Shown: positions 1 to 8,520, numbered from the stretch's first letter. The stretch: DNA of 64,000 nucleotides from Amorphus orientalis (GCF_030814015.1 NZ_JAUSUL010000003.1:483418-547417); one strand, 5' to 3'. Notes: generated by a model from the letters alone, not told the origin. A program made the numbers and translations.

Positions 1-883
1 GCCGAAGCCGTTCGATCATGGTGCGGGTGATCATGCCTTCCGGCCGGAACACCATCATCAGCACGGTGAACACGCCGAGGATGACGAAGCGCCAGGACGC
101 ATCGGGCGGCGAGACGACCCCCTCATAGCCGATCAGGGAGGCGATGAAGGCGTTCGCGGCCGGGACCACCGCGCGGAACACCTCCGGCAGGAGCGTGAAG
201 AAGGCGGCGCCGGCGAGCGGCCCCCAGGCCGTCTGGGTGCCGCCCAGAAGGACGTAAAGCAGCACATAGATCGACATCAGAGCGTTGAAGCCCTGGATCT
301 CGACATAGGTGTAGGTGTGGGCGTAGAGCACGCCGGCCAGCCCGGCGAAGGCGGCGCCGATGGCGAAAGCGGTGACCTGCACGCCGCGGATATTGACGCC
401 CATCAGGTCGGAGACGACCTCGTCGTCGTGCACGGCGCGCATGACGAGGCCGAACCGGGTCGACATGATGTAGAAGACGATCAGCGTCACGATCACTGCG
501 GCCGCGATCGGCACCTCGTAGTCGACATAGGTCGGCACCGGCAGGCCCATCGCCCCGCCGAGCGTCTCGGAATTGAGGATCAGCCCACCGACCACCTCCG
601 CGAAGGCGAAGGTCGCCAGCACCAGATAGACGCCCCGGGTGCGCAGGATCGGAAACGCGATCAGGAAGCCGATCACGCCGGCGAGCACGAACCCGGCCGC
701 AACGGTGACGACGAGCGGCATGTCATACTGGAAGGAGAGATAGGCCGCGCTGTAGGCGCCGATGGCGTAGAAGCCGGCGCCGCCGAGATTGAGCTGGCCG
801 GTCGCGACGGGAAGGAAGATCCCGTAGGCGAAGACGATGTTGATCGCGAGAAGCGAGAGGATGCCCGCCCAGTAGCCGCTCAT
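1..883 (-). CDS. livM: HAAT-family ABC transporter permease, LivM-type (3' end beyond window)
   Basis: Inner-membrane permease subunit of a branched-chain-amino-acid-type ABC importer; with LivH it forms the channel. About 294 codons are visible on the minus strand; LivM proteins usually have about 300-330 residues, so only the C-terminus is missing. The translation is almost wholly hydrophobic with the family pattern GQLNLGGAGFYAIGAY near residue 30 and RPEGM near the visible end. The ATG at 883 directly follows the TAG of livH (TAGATG), so the two are translationally coupled. The ATPase and binding-protein genes of this set are not in the window to the right and probably lie beyond the left edge. 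The substrate is unknown; HAAT systems also take amides, urea and aromatic or dicarboxylic acids. Confidence 0.9.
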   Translation of the reverse strand, partial: MSGYWAGILSLLAINIVFAYGIFLPVATGQLNLGGAGFYAIGAYSAAYLSFQYDMPLVVTVAAGFVLAGVIGFLIAFPILRTRGVYLVLATFAFAEVVGGLILNSETLGGAMGLPVPTYVDYEVPIAAAVIVTLIVFYIMSTRFGLVMRAVHDDEVVSDLMGVNIRGVQVTAFAIGAAFAGLAGVLYAHTYTYVEIQGFNALMSIYVLLYVLLGGTQTAWGPLAGAAFFTLLPEVFRAVVPAANAFIASLIGYEGVVSPPDASWRFVILGVFTVLMMVFRPEGMITRTMIERLR

Positions 884-1801
884 CTACAGCTTCCCCTTGC
901 CGATGGCGTGGTGGCCGAACAACCCCTGGGGCCGGATGAACAGGGTGAAGAGCAGCAGTCCCCAGACCGCGACCTGCACCGTGTCGGCGCCGAAGAAGTT
1001 GATGGTCATCGTCTCGGTGAGGCCGACGATCAGACCGCCCAGCACCGCACCCCAGATCGAGCCGAGGCCGCCGACCACCATGCCCGCGATCGCCTTGGTG
1101 CCGATGTCCTCGCCCATCAGCGGCGAGACCTCGCCGTAGTTCACCGCGAACAGCGCGCCGGCGAGCCCGCACAGGAGCCCGGTCAGCATGAACACGACGG
1201 GCACGATGCGGTGAATGTCGACGCCGAGAATGTTGGCCGCGTCCGGGTTTTCCGCGATCGCGCGCAGGCCCCGGCCGAGCGCGCTCTTCTTGAGGAGCCA
1301 GGTCAGCCCGACCACGATGGCCAGCACCACGACCAGGCTCATGAGCTGCGGCACCCGCACGAAGACGCCGCCGATGTTCAAGGTCAGGTCGGCCGAGGGG
1401 CCGGGAAAGCGCTGGGCATCGGTGCCGTAGGCGATGCGGACCAGGTTTTCGATGATCAGCAGGAAGCCGAGCGAGGAGACCAGCGGGATCGCGTGCTCGG
1501 TGGAGTCGCCGTACTTGGTCTTCAGGTAGCGGAAGGTGAACCGCTCCACCACCAGAGAGGCCAGGATCGCGAGCGCGATGCCGACGGCCAGCGCGATCGG
1601 CCAAGGCAAAGGTCCGGACAAACCGAACGGCAGCCCCCAGTAGGCCACGGCCCAGCCGACCATGCCGGCGAGCATGAACAGCGTCGGGATCGTGAAATTG
1701 AGAAAATTGAGCACGCCGATCGTCAGCGTGAACGCGACCGCCACGGTCACGTAGACGCTGCCCAGCATCAGGCTGTTCACCAACTGCTGCAGCAACAGCA
1801 T
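884..1801 (-). CDS. livH: HAAT-family ABC transporter permease, LivH-type
   Basis: Second permease subunit of the same importer, 305 residues, the normal LivH length. It opens with a hydrophobic segment (residues 1-30), carries the LivH signature GVLNFLNFTIPTLFMLAG near residue 29, and ends RPQGLFGHHAIGKGKL. It lies first in the minus-strand transcript and is followed without a gap by livM. About 400 bp separate it from the divergent monooxygenase gene; two GntR-like palindromes lie 20-76 bp upstream of its start, so transport is probably controlled together with the neighbouring catabolic cluster. That link is inference from position and operator form. Confidence 0.9.
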   Translation of the reverse strand: MLLLQQLVNSLMLGSVYVTVAVAFTLTIGVLNFLNFTIPTLFMLAGMVGWAVAYWGLPFGLSGPLPWPIALAVGIALAILASLVVERFTFRYLKTKYGDSTEHAIPLVSSLGFLLIIENLVRIAYGTDAQRFPGPSADLTLNIGGVFVRVPQLMSLVVVLAIVVGLTWLLKKSALGRGLRAIAENPDAANILGVDIHRIVPVVFMLTGLLCGLAGALFAVNYGEVSPLMGEDIGTKAIAGMVVGGLGSIWGAVLGGLIVGLTETMTINFFGADTVQVAVWGLLLFTLFIRPQGLFGHHAIGKGKL

Positions 1802-1821
1802 GCGCAGCTCCCTCCGTCTAA

Positions 1822-1877
1822 TTTGTATACAAAAGAGCCGCCATTTCGCAGGCGGGACTGCCTAGTTTGTATCCAAA
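1822..1877. promoter_or_regulatory. Two GntR-like operator palindromes upstream of livH
   Basis: TTTGTATACAAA at 1822-1833 is a perfect 12-bp palindrome; TTTGTATCCAAA at 1866-1877 is the same site with one mismatch. They are 44 bp centre to centre (about four helical turns), directly upstream of the livH start. The form fits GntR-superfamily operators. The FCD regulator at 5144-5878 or the UTRA regulator at 7694-8482 could bind; the sequence alone does not decide. Confidence 0.6.
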
Positions 1878-2117
1878 CCGGGACGGACGGCCCGCACGAG
1901 CCGCGTCGGACCCGCACCGACGAAGAGCTGTACCAGCACGCATGGCTGCCTGAAGTGTCGATCGAGAGGCATCCGCTAGTCCCCGCTTCTGGACGCCGAA
2001 CTCGAGATAATCCCGAGATATCAGCGCTTTGGCGCGACCCTTCTGCGCGGGCCTTTGCGCCGTCCGGTCGGATGGAGGCTGTTTATCCGGCCCCGTCCGC
2101 CCAATTTCTTGTCATGA

Positions 2118-2146
2118 ACATATCGCCATTTTCATGCTTGATATGT
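2118..2146. promoter_or_regulatory. Inverted repeat in the livH/monooxygenase divergent region
   Basis: ACATATC (2118-2124) and GATATGT (2140-2146) are perfect 7-bp arms separated by 15 bp. The site lies about 70-97 bp upstream of the monooxygenase ATG in an AT-richer stretch, where a promoter is expected. A further TTGTACA (2156-2162) resembles a half of the operators near livH. No clear -35/-10 pair could be fixed. The remainder of the 1802-2214 gap shows no gene. Confidence 0.4.
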
Positions 2147-2214
2147 CCTGACAACTTGTACACATTGAAAACCGGAACTGACGATGTCAAGCGGAACATT
2201 GGGGTTTGCAGAGA

Positions 2215-3420
2215 ATGGGTGGCGTTGAAGAACGGGTCCTGGTCGTCGGCGCGGGACCTGTCGGCCTTGTCGCGGCGAGCGCGCTTGCCGAGGCGGGCAT
2301 TCCGGTGACCGTCCTGGAAGCGAGCACGGAGCTGCCGAAGGACCTGCGCGCCTCCACCTTTCATCCCCCGACCCTCGACATGCTCGACCGCTTCGGCGTG
2401 ACCGACCGGCTGATCGAGCGGGGCCTGATCTGCCCGCACTGGCAGTTCCGCGACCGCACCGAGGGCGTCATCGCGACCTTCGATCTCGGCATTCTGGCGG
2501 GCGAGACCAGCCACCCCTACCGGCTGCAGTGCGAGCAGTGGAAGCTGACGGAGATGCTGCGCGACCGGATGGAGGAGAAGGGCCTCCTCGAGATCGTCTA
2601 CAACGCGTCGGCCGAGGGCGTGACCCAGGACGAGAACGGCGTCGAGGTCACCTTCAGCCGTCCGGACGGCGCCTCCGAGACGATCCGCGGCCGCTTCCTG
2701 ATCGCCGCCGATGGCGCCCACAGCGCGATCCGCCGCTCCCTCGACATCGAGTTCGAGGGCCTGACGATCCCGGAGATCTTCCTGTCGATGTCGACCACGT
2801 TCGACTTCGACGCCGCGATCCCGGACCTGTCGCCGATCGCCTACCTGACCGATCCGGACGAATGGGCCGTCCTGCTGCGCACCCCGTCGCTTTGGCGGGT
2901 GCTGCTGCCGACCGATCCGGAGCTTACAGAAGACGAGATCAAGGCGCCGGAGACGATGGAGCGCCGGCTGCAGAAGCTCTGCCCCAAGGACGGCGCCTAC
3001 GACGTGGTCCACGCCACCGCCTACCGGGTGCACCAGCGCGTGGCGAAGAGCTACGTCGCCGGCCGCGTGTTCCTCGCCGGCGATTCCGCCCATCTCAACA
3101 ACCCGCTCGGCGGCATGGGCATGAACGGCGGCGTCCACGACGCCATCAACCTCACCGACAAGCTGGTCGACGTGTGGAACGGCAAGGCCCCGCTGGAGAG
3201 CATGGCGCGCTACGAGCGCCAGCGCCGCAAGGCCTGCATCGACACCGTCCAGGCGCAGACGATCCGCAACCGCCAGATCATGGCCGAGAACGATCCGGAA
3301 GCCCGCAAGGCCTACCACGACGAATTGCGCCGCACCGTCGCGGATCCGGAAGCCCACAAGACCTATCTGATGCGCTCGTCGATGATCCAGTCGCTGCGCG
3401 ACCTCGAGGCCGTGGCCTGA
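2215..3420 (+). CDS. FAD-dependent aromatic-type monooxygenase (PF01494 family)
   Basis: Class A flavoprotein hydroxylase, about 401 residues, expected to use NAD(P)H and O2 to hydroxylate an aromatic or heteroaromatic substrate in the cytoplasm. The N-terminal Rossmann motif VLVVGAGPVGLVAASALAE binds the ADP of FAD; RASTFHPPTLDML near residue 45 and AGDSAHLNNPLGGMGMNGG near residue 285 are the family FAD/NADPH and ribityl-contact motifs. I chose the ATG at 2215; a TTG nine bases upstream is in frame but has no better ribosome site. It opens the plus-strand catabolic cluster and is 37 bp from the AMDase-like gene. In related clusters such enzymes hydroxylate pyridine or phenol rings (NicC-type), but the substrate here is not readable. 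Confidence 0.85.
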   Translation: MGGVEERVLVVGAGPVGLVAASALAEAGIPVTVLEASTELPKDLRASTFHPPTLDMLDRFGVTDRLIERGLICPHWQFRDRTEGVIATFDLGILAGETSHPYRLQCEQWKLTEMLRDRMEEKGLLEIVYNASAEGVTQDENGVEVTFSRPDGASETIRGRFLIAADGAHSAIRRSLDIEFEGLTIPEIFLSMSTTFDFDAAIPDLSPIAYLTDPDEWAVLLRTPSLWRVLLPTDPELTEDEIKAPETMERRLQKLCPKDGAYDVVHATAYRVHQRVAKSYVAGRVFLAGDSAHLNNPLGGMGMNGGVHDAINLTDKLVDVWNGKAPLESMARYERQRRKACIDTVQAQTIRNRQIMAENDPEARKAYHDELRRTVADPEAHKTYLMRSSMIQSLRDLEAVA

Positions 3421-3457
3421 TCGCGGGCCGATTTCCCGAACAAGGAGCAAAAAGCTG

Positions 3458-4204
3458 ATGGTGGACAGTCTCGGCTATCGGATGAAGTTCGGCGTGATCG
3501 CGCCTTCGACGAACACGTCGGTGCAGCCGGAATTCGATTCGATGCGTCCCGTGGGCGTGACCAACCACTTCTCGCGCATCCGTATCCCCGACGATCCGGT
3601 GCACACCGACGAGGACTTCAACGAGCTCGTCATGCGCATCCGCGCCGCCACCATCGAGGCGATCGATTCCGTGCTGACCTGCTCGCCGGGCGCGATCGTC
3701 ATGGGCATGTCGGCGGAGACCTTCTGGGACGGCAAGTCCCGCGCCGACAGCCTGAAGGACGAGATCACGGCTCATGCGGGGATGCCCGTCGCGATGGGCT
3801 CGGACGCGTGCCAGGCGGCGCTGTCGAAGTTCGGCGACATCAAGCGGATCGCCGTGATCACGCCCTACATGCCGATCGGAGACGAGCAGGTGCGCCGCTT
3901 CTTCACCGACTGCGGCTACGAGGTCGTCACGGTGAAGGGACTGAAGTGCAAGAGCCCGATGCTGATCGCCCACGAAAGCGAGAAGACGCTCCGCGACGCG
4001 ATCAACGAGGTCAACGATCCCTCCGTCGAGGCGATCGTCCAGGCCGGCACCAACCTCGCCATGGCGCGCGTCGGCGCGATCGCGGAGTTCTGGCTCGACA
4101 AGCCGGTGATCGCGATCAACACCGCCACCTACTGGCACGGACTGCGCATGAACGGCATCGAGGACAAGGTGCAGGGCTTCGGCTCGCTCCTGTCGCACTA
4201 CTGA
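3458..4204 (+). CDS. Asp/Glu racemase-superfamily protein, AMDase/maleate isomerase-like, lacking both usual cysteines
   Basis: 248 residues, full family length. The fold family includes maleate cis-trans isomerase, arylmalonate decarboxylase (AMDase) and hydantoin racemase, which use one or two active-site cysteines. The N-terminal FGVIAPSTNTSVQPEF is typical. The first active-site loop reads GMSAETFW (residues 83-90), closer to the GTS loop of AMDase than to the CT loop of isomerases. The second loop reads QAGTNL (195-200), where relatives have SCGG or SCTN, so the second cysteine is also absent. The chemistry may therefore differ from isomerisation or racemisation. SD-like AAGGAGC precedes the start. 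It lies between the FAD monooxygenase and the CE4 hydrolase, all co-directional. Confidence 0.8.
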   Translation: MVDSLGYRMKFGVIAPSTNTSVQPEFDSMRPVGVTNHFSRIRIPDDPVHTDEDFNELVMRIRAATIEAIDSVLTCSPGAIVMGMSAETFWDGKSRADSLKDEITAHAGMPVAMGSDACQAALSKFGDIKRIAVITPYMPIGDEQVRRFFTDCGYEVVTVKGLKCKSPMLIAHESEKTLRDAINEVNDPSVEAIVQAGTNLAMARVGAIAEFWLDKPVIAINTATYWHGLRMNGIEDKVQGFGSLLSHY

Positions 4205-4235
4205 CCCGGTCCTCCCTCAAACCCGAAGGGCGACG

Positions 4236-5147
4236 ATGGATTACGACTTCGTTCCGATGCCCCGGCGCAAGCCGCTGAAGTGGCCGAACGGCAAGCGGCT
4301 GGCGCTGATTCTCACCACCAACCTGGAATACTGGGACAAGGTGCAGGAGAGCGACCGCCCCTACTATCCGGGCGGTCCGGGCATCGTCGGCGGCAACCTG
4401 CCGGGCAATGTCTACGACAACCCGAACTTCACCTGGCGCGAATACGGCCAGCGGGTCGGCGTCTGGCGCATGTTCGACGTCTTCGACGCCGAGGATGTGC
4501 CGTCGAGCTGCACCATCAACGCCAAGATCGCCGAGGAGCGGCCCGAGATCGTGGAGGCCGCGCTCGACCGGGGCTTCGAGATCGTCGCCCACAACTACGT
4601 CCAGGACGAGCTTCTCACCGACTACATGTTCGACGAGGCGGCGGAACGCGCCGTGATCCGCCGCACCCTCGACACCTACGAGAAGGTGGTCGGAGAGAAA
4701 GCCAAGGGGTGGCTGTCGAGCTCGCTGCGCTCGACCCTCAACACCATCGACATCCTCGCCGACGAAGGGCTGATCTTCGTCACCGACCTGCTCAACGACG
4801 ACCAGCCCTATCTGGTGAAGACGCGGTCCGGACGGCCGATGGTGTCGATTCCCTACACGTCCGAGGTCAACGACTTTTCGTTCCTGCGGCAGGGGCTGAC
4901 CGTCGACACCGGCTTCCAGATGTTCAAGGAACAGTTCGACTGGCTCTATGCGGAGGGCGCGAAGAGCGGCCGGATCATGAACATCGGCCTGCACCCCCAT
5001 GTGATCGGCCAGCCGTTTCGGATCCGCGCGCTGCGCGACTTCATCCGCTACGCTAAGACGTTCGACGGGGTGTGGTTCGCGAGCCGGGAGGAGATCGCCG
5101 AATGGTATCTGCAAAACCACGCCTCGCACATCGATCCGACGCCATGA
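4236..5147 (+). CDS. Polysaccharide deacetylase (CE4)-family hydrolase, PuuE/allantoinase-like
   Basis: 303 residues. CE4-fold metal hydrolases include polysaccharide deacetylases and the PuuE-type allantoinase, which opens a cyclic ureide. The usual TFDDG strand is replaced by TTNLEYWD (residues 28-35), as in PuuE-like proteins; EIVAHNY near residue 116 supplies a metal-histidine position and LHPHVIGQPFRIRAL near residue 252 matches the C-terminal motif of the PuuE group. No signal peptide, so it is cytoplasmic, arguing against a wall or chitin substrate. From memory, some bacterial cyclic-imide hydrolases also belong here. With an amidase downstream, ring opening of a cyclic amide, imide or ureide is plausible (inference). 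Its TGA overlaps the ATG of the FCD regulator. Confidence 0.8.
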   Translation: MDYDFVPMPRRKPLKWPNGKRLALILTTNLEYWDKVQESDRPYYPGGPGIVGGNLPGNVYDNPNFTWREYGQRVGVWRMFDVFDAEDVPSSCTINAKIAEERPEIVEAALDRGFEIVAHNYVQDELLTDYMFDEAAERAVIRRTLDTYEKVVGEKAKGWLSSSLRSTLNTIDILADEGLIFVTDLLNDDQPYLVKTRSGRPMVSIPYTSEVNDFSFLRQGLTVDTGFQMFKEQFDWLYAEGAKSGRIMNIGLHPHVIGQPFRIRALRDFIRYAKTFDGVWFASREEIAEWYLQNHASHIDPTP

Positions 5148-5878
5148 GCTTCGAGGCGAACCTGCATGAGATCGCCCGCGAGCGGCCGGACCTCGTCATC
5201 GGCGGACGGGCGGACGATCAGGACGCGGAGCGGCAGCAAAAGCCCGCCGAACGGGCCTATCAGGGTATCCGGCGCGCGATCCTGACCGGCGAACTGAAGA
5301 GCGGCGCGCACCTGCGCGAGGAGCATCTGGCGCAGCTGACCGGCACCAGCCGCACCCCGGTGCGCGAGGCGCTTCGCCGGCTCGTTGCCGAGGGGCTGGC
5401 GACGGTGGAGAACCGCCACCGCTACGTGACCGACTTCTCCTATGACGAGGTGGAGATCATCTTCGAGGTCCGCGCCAAGCTGGACGCCTACGCGGCCGCC
5501 GTTGCCGCCCAGAAGATCAACGACGCCGAGCTGAAGCGTCTCGCCAGCCTGATCGAGGCCATCGACTTCATCGAGGACGACGGCAGCGACGCGGCGGTGG
5601 AGCGCTTCGTTTCGCTCAACAGCGCCTTCCACGGCGTCATCGTCGAAGCCTCCCGGTCGCGACAGCTGCATGCCCTTACCGCCCAGGCGACCGCCCTGCC
5701 GCTGGTGCTGATCAAGCAGTTCGTCTGCGACCAGAAGATCAACATCGCCCGCTCCAACGCCCAGCATCGCGACATCCTCGCCGCGCTTACCAAGCGCGAC
5801 AGCCAGTGGGCGGAGGCGGCGATGGCGGGACACGTCCTTTCCACCAAGCCGAAGCCGGGACAGGGCTTCGACCGGTAA
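5144..5878 (+). CDS. GntR-family regulator, FCD subfamily
   Basis: 244 residues from the ATG that overlaps the CE4 gene stop (ATGA at 5144-5147); an upstream in-frame ATG at 5072 would lie inside the hydrolase and is not needed. The winged helix covers residues about 36-100, with LREEHLAQLTGTSRTPVREA as recognition region. The C-terminal FCD ligand domain has the metal-site residues in their usual places: D114, H163, H208 and H230. FCD regulators usually sense carboxylates. Being inside the catabolic operon it probably controls it, and the TTTGTATACAAA sites near livH are candidate targets (inference). Confidence 0.9.
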   Translation: MSFEANLHEIARERPDLVIGGRADDQDAERQQKPAERAYQGIRRAILTGELKSGAHLREEHLAQLTGTSRTPVREALRRLVAEGLATVENRHRYVTDFSYDEVEIIFEVRAKLDAYAAAVAAQKINDAELKRLASLIEAIDFIEDDGSDAAVERFVSLNSAFHGVIVEASRSRQLHALTAQATALPLVLIKQFVCDQKINIARSNAQHRDILAALTKRDSQWAEAAMAGHVLSTKPKPGQGFDR

Positions 5879-5943
5879 CGGGCGCCGAGCCAGCGGACCG
5901 TCGAGGCGCCGATCCTTCACGTCTTTCATTGCCGGAGCGCGCC

Positions 5944-6780
5944 ATGTACCGCCATCCTTCCCTGACCGGACGCGTCGTCGTGGTGACCGGGGCCTCGCGC
6001 GGGCTCGGCCGCGAGATGGCTTTGGAGCTGGCCGCTGCCGGTGCATCGCTGGTCCTGTGCGGATCGACCGAAAGCGAGGCGCTGGCCGCCACACGGGCGG
6101 AGGCCGCGGCACTCGGGGGTGACGAGGTCGTGGTCGCAGTCGCCGCCGATGTGGCCGACCCGGAAGCCTGCCGGAAGGTCGCCGAAACCGCGCTGGGGCG
6201 CTTCGGACGCATCGACGTGCTGATCAACAATGCCGGCATCGGAATGCGCCTGATCAGCGAGCGGTTCAACACCGAGCCGACCCGGTTCTGGGAGGCGCGG
6301 CCGGAGGCATGGCGCGCGATCGTCGACGCCAACGTCAACGGGCCGTTCCAGATGGCGGCCGCCGTCGCCCCCGCGATGATCGAGCGCGGCTTCGGCAAGA
6401 TCATCAATGTCTCGACCAGCGACCAGACCATGGTCCGCCGCGGCTATTCTCCCTACGGCCCGAGCAAGGCGTTCCTGGAGGCGGCGTCTCGGGTCTGGGC
6501 CCAGGATCTCGCAGGGACGGGCGTCGACGTGAATGTCTACCTGCCCGGCGGCGCGGCCGACACAGACCTCCTGCCGCCGAGCGCCCAGAAGAAGGGCGCG
6601 GACGGCAACCTCCTGCCGGCTTCGATCATGCGGCGCGGGATCGGCTGGCTCGCCTCCGACGCCTCCAACGGCGTCACGGGCGCCCGCTTCATCGCCCGGC
6701 TCTGGAACGAGGAGCTCCCCCCGTCGGAGGCCGCGGCCGGCGCACGCTCGCCGCACGTCGACAAGCCGGCGATCATGTGA
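5944..6780 (+). CDS. Short-chain dehydrogenase/reductase (SDR)
   Basis: Classical SDR of 278 residues, an NAD(P)-dependent oxidoreductase. Motifs in order: TGASRGLG cofactor loop (residues about 15-22), NNAG (near 98), catalytic Ser in NVSTS and YGPSK as the YxxxK pair. The ATG at 5944 is chosen because the Rossmann strand begins 10 residues later; longer in-frame reading from 5806 overlaps the regulator. It is 65 bp after the FCD gene and 5 bp before the MBL gene. The C-terminus is longer than in minimal SDRs (RSPHVDKPAIM end). The substrate is unknown, probably an alcohol or ketone intermediate of the surrounding pathway. Confidence 0.85.
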   Translation: MYRHPSLTGRVVVVTGASRGLGREMALELAAAGASLVLCGSTESEALAATRAEAAALGGDEVVVAVAADVADPEACRKVAETALGRFGRIDVLINNAGIGMRLISERFNTEPTRFWEARPEAWRAIVDANVNGPFQMAAAVAPAMIERGFGKIINVSTSDQTMVRRGYSPYGPSKAFLEAASRVWAQDLAGTGVDVNVYLPGGAADTDLLPPSAQKKGADGNLLPASIMRRGIGWLASDASNGVTGARFIARLWNEELPPSEAAAGARSPHVDKPAIM

Positions 6781-6785
6781 GCGCG

Positions 6786-7667
6786 ATGTTCACGCTCGGC
6801 CAGGCCACCGTCCGCCGCATCGTCGACATCGACCGCTTCGCGCTGCCGCTCGACTTCCTGTTTCCGGACGCGAGCCTCGCGGCCCTGGGCGCCGACGCGG
6901 AGGCGCTCGCGCCGGATCATCTGGACCTCGCCGAGGGCGCGGTGCTGCTTGGGATACAGAGCCACCTGATCGAGGTCGGCGGCCTCAGGGTCCTGATCGA
7001 CACCTGCGTCGGCGAGCACAAGGAGCGCGCACTCCGGCCGGACTGGCACCGCCGCGCCGGCGGCCCCTATCTGCCCGCGCTTGCCGCCGCCGGCGTGACC
7101 CCGGACGACATCGACATCGTGCTGTGCACCCATCTCCACGCCGATCATGTCGGCTGGAATACCCGGTTGGAGGGCGGCCGCTGGGTCCCGACCTTTCCGA
7201 ACGCCCGCTATCTGGTCGGCCGCACCGAGCTGGAGCACTGGTCGGCGGTGGAGCGCAAGACGCCCGGATCGGCCAATCACGGCGCGTTCGCCGACAGCGT
7301 CGCGCCGATCGTCGAGGCGGGACTCTGCGAAACCGTCGAGGACGGGTTCGAGATCACGGCCGGACTGACCATCGTGCCGCTCGCCGGCCACTCGCCGGGG
7401 CAGGTCGGCCTGGAGGTCGCACCGGCAGAGGGACCCGCCGCCCTCTTCTGCGGCGACGCGATCCATTCGCCCGTCCAGGTGATCCGGCCGGACTGGTCGA
7501 GCCGCTTCTGCCACGACGGCGAGGCGGCCGCCCGGCTCAGACTGTCGCTTCTCGACCGCGCGGCCGACGACGGATCGCTGCTGGTGCCGGCGCATCTCCG
7601 CCGCGCCGATGCGCTGCGGGCGGACCGGCGTGGAACCGGTTTCCGGCCGGTGATGGTTTCAGCATGA
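6786..7667 (+). CDS. Metallo-beta-lactamase-fold hydrolase
   Basis: 293 residues with the zinc motif HLHADHVGW near residue 117, a following metal His in LAGHSPGQ, a metal Asp in FCGDAIHSP and a final His in PAHL. This places it in the lactonase-like branch of MBL-fold enzymes (quorum-quenching lactonases and 4-pyridoxolactonase are known members). A lactone, thioester or ester intermediate is the likely substrate. It starts five bases after the SDR stop, so the two are probably co-translated. It is convergent with the UTRA regulator, 26 bp away. Confidence 0.85.
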   Translation: MFTLGQATVRRIVDIDRFALPLDFLFPDASLAALGADAEALAPDHLDLAEGAVLLGIQSHLIEVGGLRVLIDTCVGEHKERALRPDWHRRAGGPYLPALAAAGVTPDDIDIVLCTHLHADHVGWNTRLEGGRWVPTFPNARYLVGRTELEHWSAVERKTPGSANHGAFADSVAPIVEAGLCETVEDGFEITAGLTIVPLAGHSPGQVGLEVAPAEGPAALFCGDAIHSPVQVIRPDWSSRFCHDGEAAARLRLSLLDRAADDGSLLVPAHLRRADALRADRRGTGFRPVMVSA

Positions 7668-7693
7668 GCCCGCGAGGCGTCCGTCGCAGCTCT

Positions 7694-8482
7694 TCAGCTC
7701 CGGCCGTTGCCGGACTGGTCGCCCTGCCGGCTGCGCTGGATGTGCATCACGTAGGTCATCTGGTCGGCCGGGTGCCAGTTGAACGAGGCGATCAGGACAC
7801 CGGCCTCGGTCACGTAGCGGCGCAGGATCTGCAGCGACCAGGAGCCGGGGCGCAGGCCGAGCAGCCGGCCGATCTCCGGCGGCATCTCGGTCGCCCGAAT
7901 TTCCTGGACGGCCTCCTCGATCGGTCCTTCGGCGTGGCTTTCCAGAAGCGAGAACAGCGGCCCCTGATGCTGGGCGAAGCTCGGAACCACCTCGCTGAAG
8001 CGGGCCGGCACATAGCTCTGGATGTAGCAGATCGGCTTGCCGCCGGGCTCTGTCCAGCGCATGCCATCGACCCGGTACCACTCCTCGCCGGCAAGGCCGC
8101 CAACGCGCTCGGCGACCTCGGCCGTAAGCGGCTCCAGCGTGGTGCCGAGGATCACGTACCAGGTGTCGACCGCGACCTGGAACAGCTCCTCCAGCGAACC
8201 GTAGGACTGGTAGAAACTCGACACCGGCCGGGTGGAGATGACCCGGGTGCCGACGCCCTGCCGGCGCTCGACGTAGCCGTGCTCGGTCAGGTGGCGCAGC
8301 GCCTCGCGGATCGTGAAGCGGCTGGTGTCGAACTCGGCGGCGAGCTCGATCTCCGTCGGCATCAGACTGCCGACCGGATAGAAGCCGTCCTTCAGCCGAT
8401 CCTCCAGGATCTTGCGGATGCGTGCATAGCGCGGACCTTCCGGCCCCGCCGTTCCGCCAGTTGTGGACGTCGTATCCGCCAC
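7694..8482 (-). CDS. GntR-family regulator, HutC/UTRA subfamily
   Basis: Winged-helix N-terminus (RYARIRKILEDRLKDGFYPV, then LAAEFDTSRFTIREALRHL) followed by a UTRA ligand domain ending RYVTEAGVLIASFNWHPAD. I place the start at a GTG at 8482, giving 262 residues, the normal length. The open frame continues to 8692, but that extension is Arg/Ser/Gly rich and crosses a palindromic repeat at 8521-8547, so it is probably not coding. It is the only minus-strand gene inside the cluster and faces the maleate-isomerase-like gene divergently; the 20-bp palindrome at 8643-8662 between them is its probable operator. Confidence 0.85.
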   Translation of the reverse strand: MADTTSTTGGTAGPEGPRYARIRKILEDRLKDGFYPVGSLMPTEIELAAEFDTSRFTIREALRHLTEHGYVERRQGVGTRVISTRPVSSFYQSYGSLEELFQVAVDTWYVILGTTLEPLTAEVAERVGGLAGEEWYRVDGMRWTEPGGKPICYIQSYVPARFSEVVPSFAQHQGPLFSLLESHAEGPIEEAVQEIRATEMPPEIGRLLGLRPGSWSLQILRRYVTEAGVLIASFNWHPADQMTYVMHIQRSRQGDQSGNGRS

Positions 8483-8520
8483 GTCGCCGGTTCCCGATCC
8501 AGATCTCTCAGTCCCATGCC

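Noticed and set aside
317..2308. 663-codon open frame on + across livM/livH
   Set aside because: Asp/His/Arg/Gln-rich translation without motifs; antisense shadow of the high-GC permease genes.
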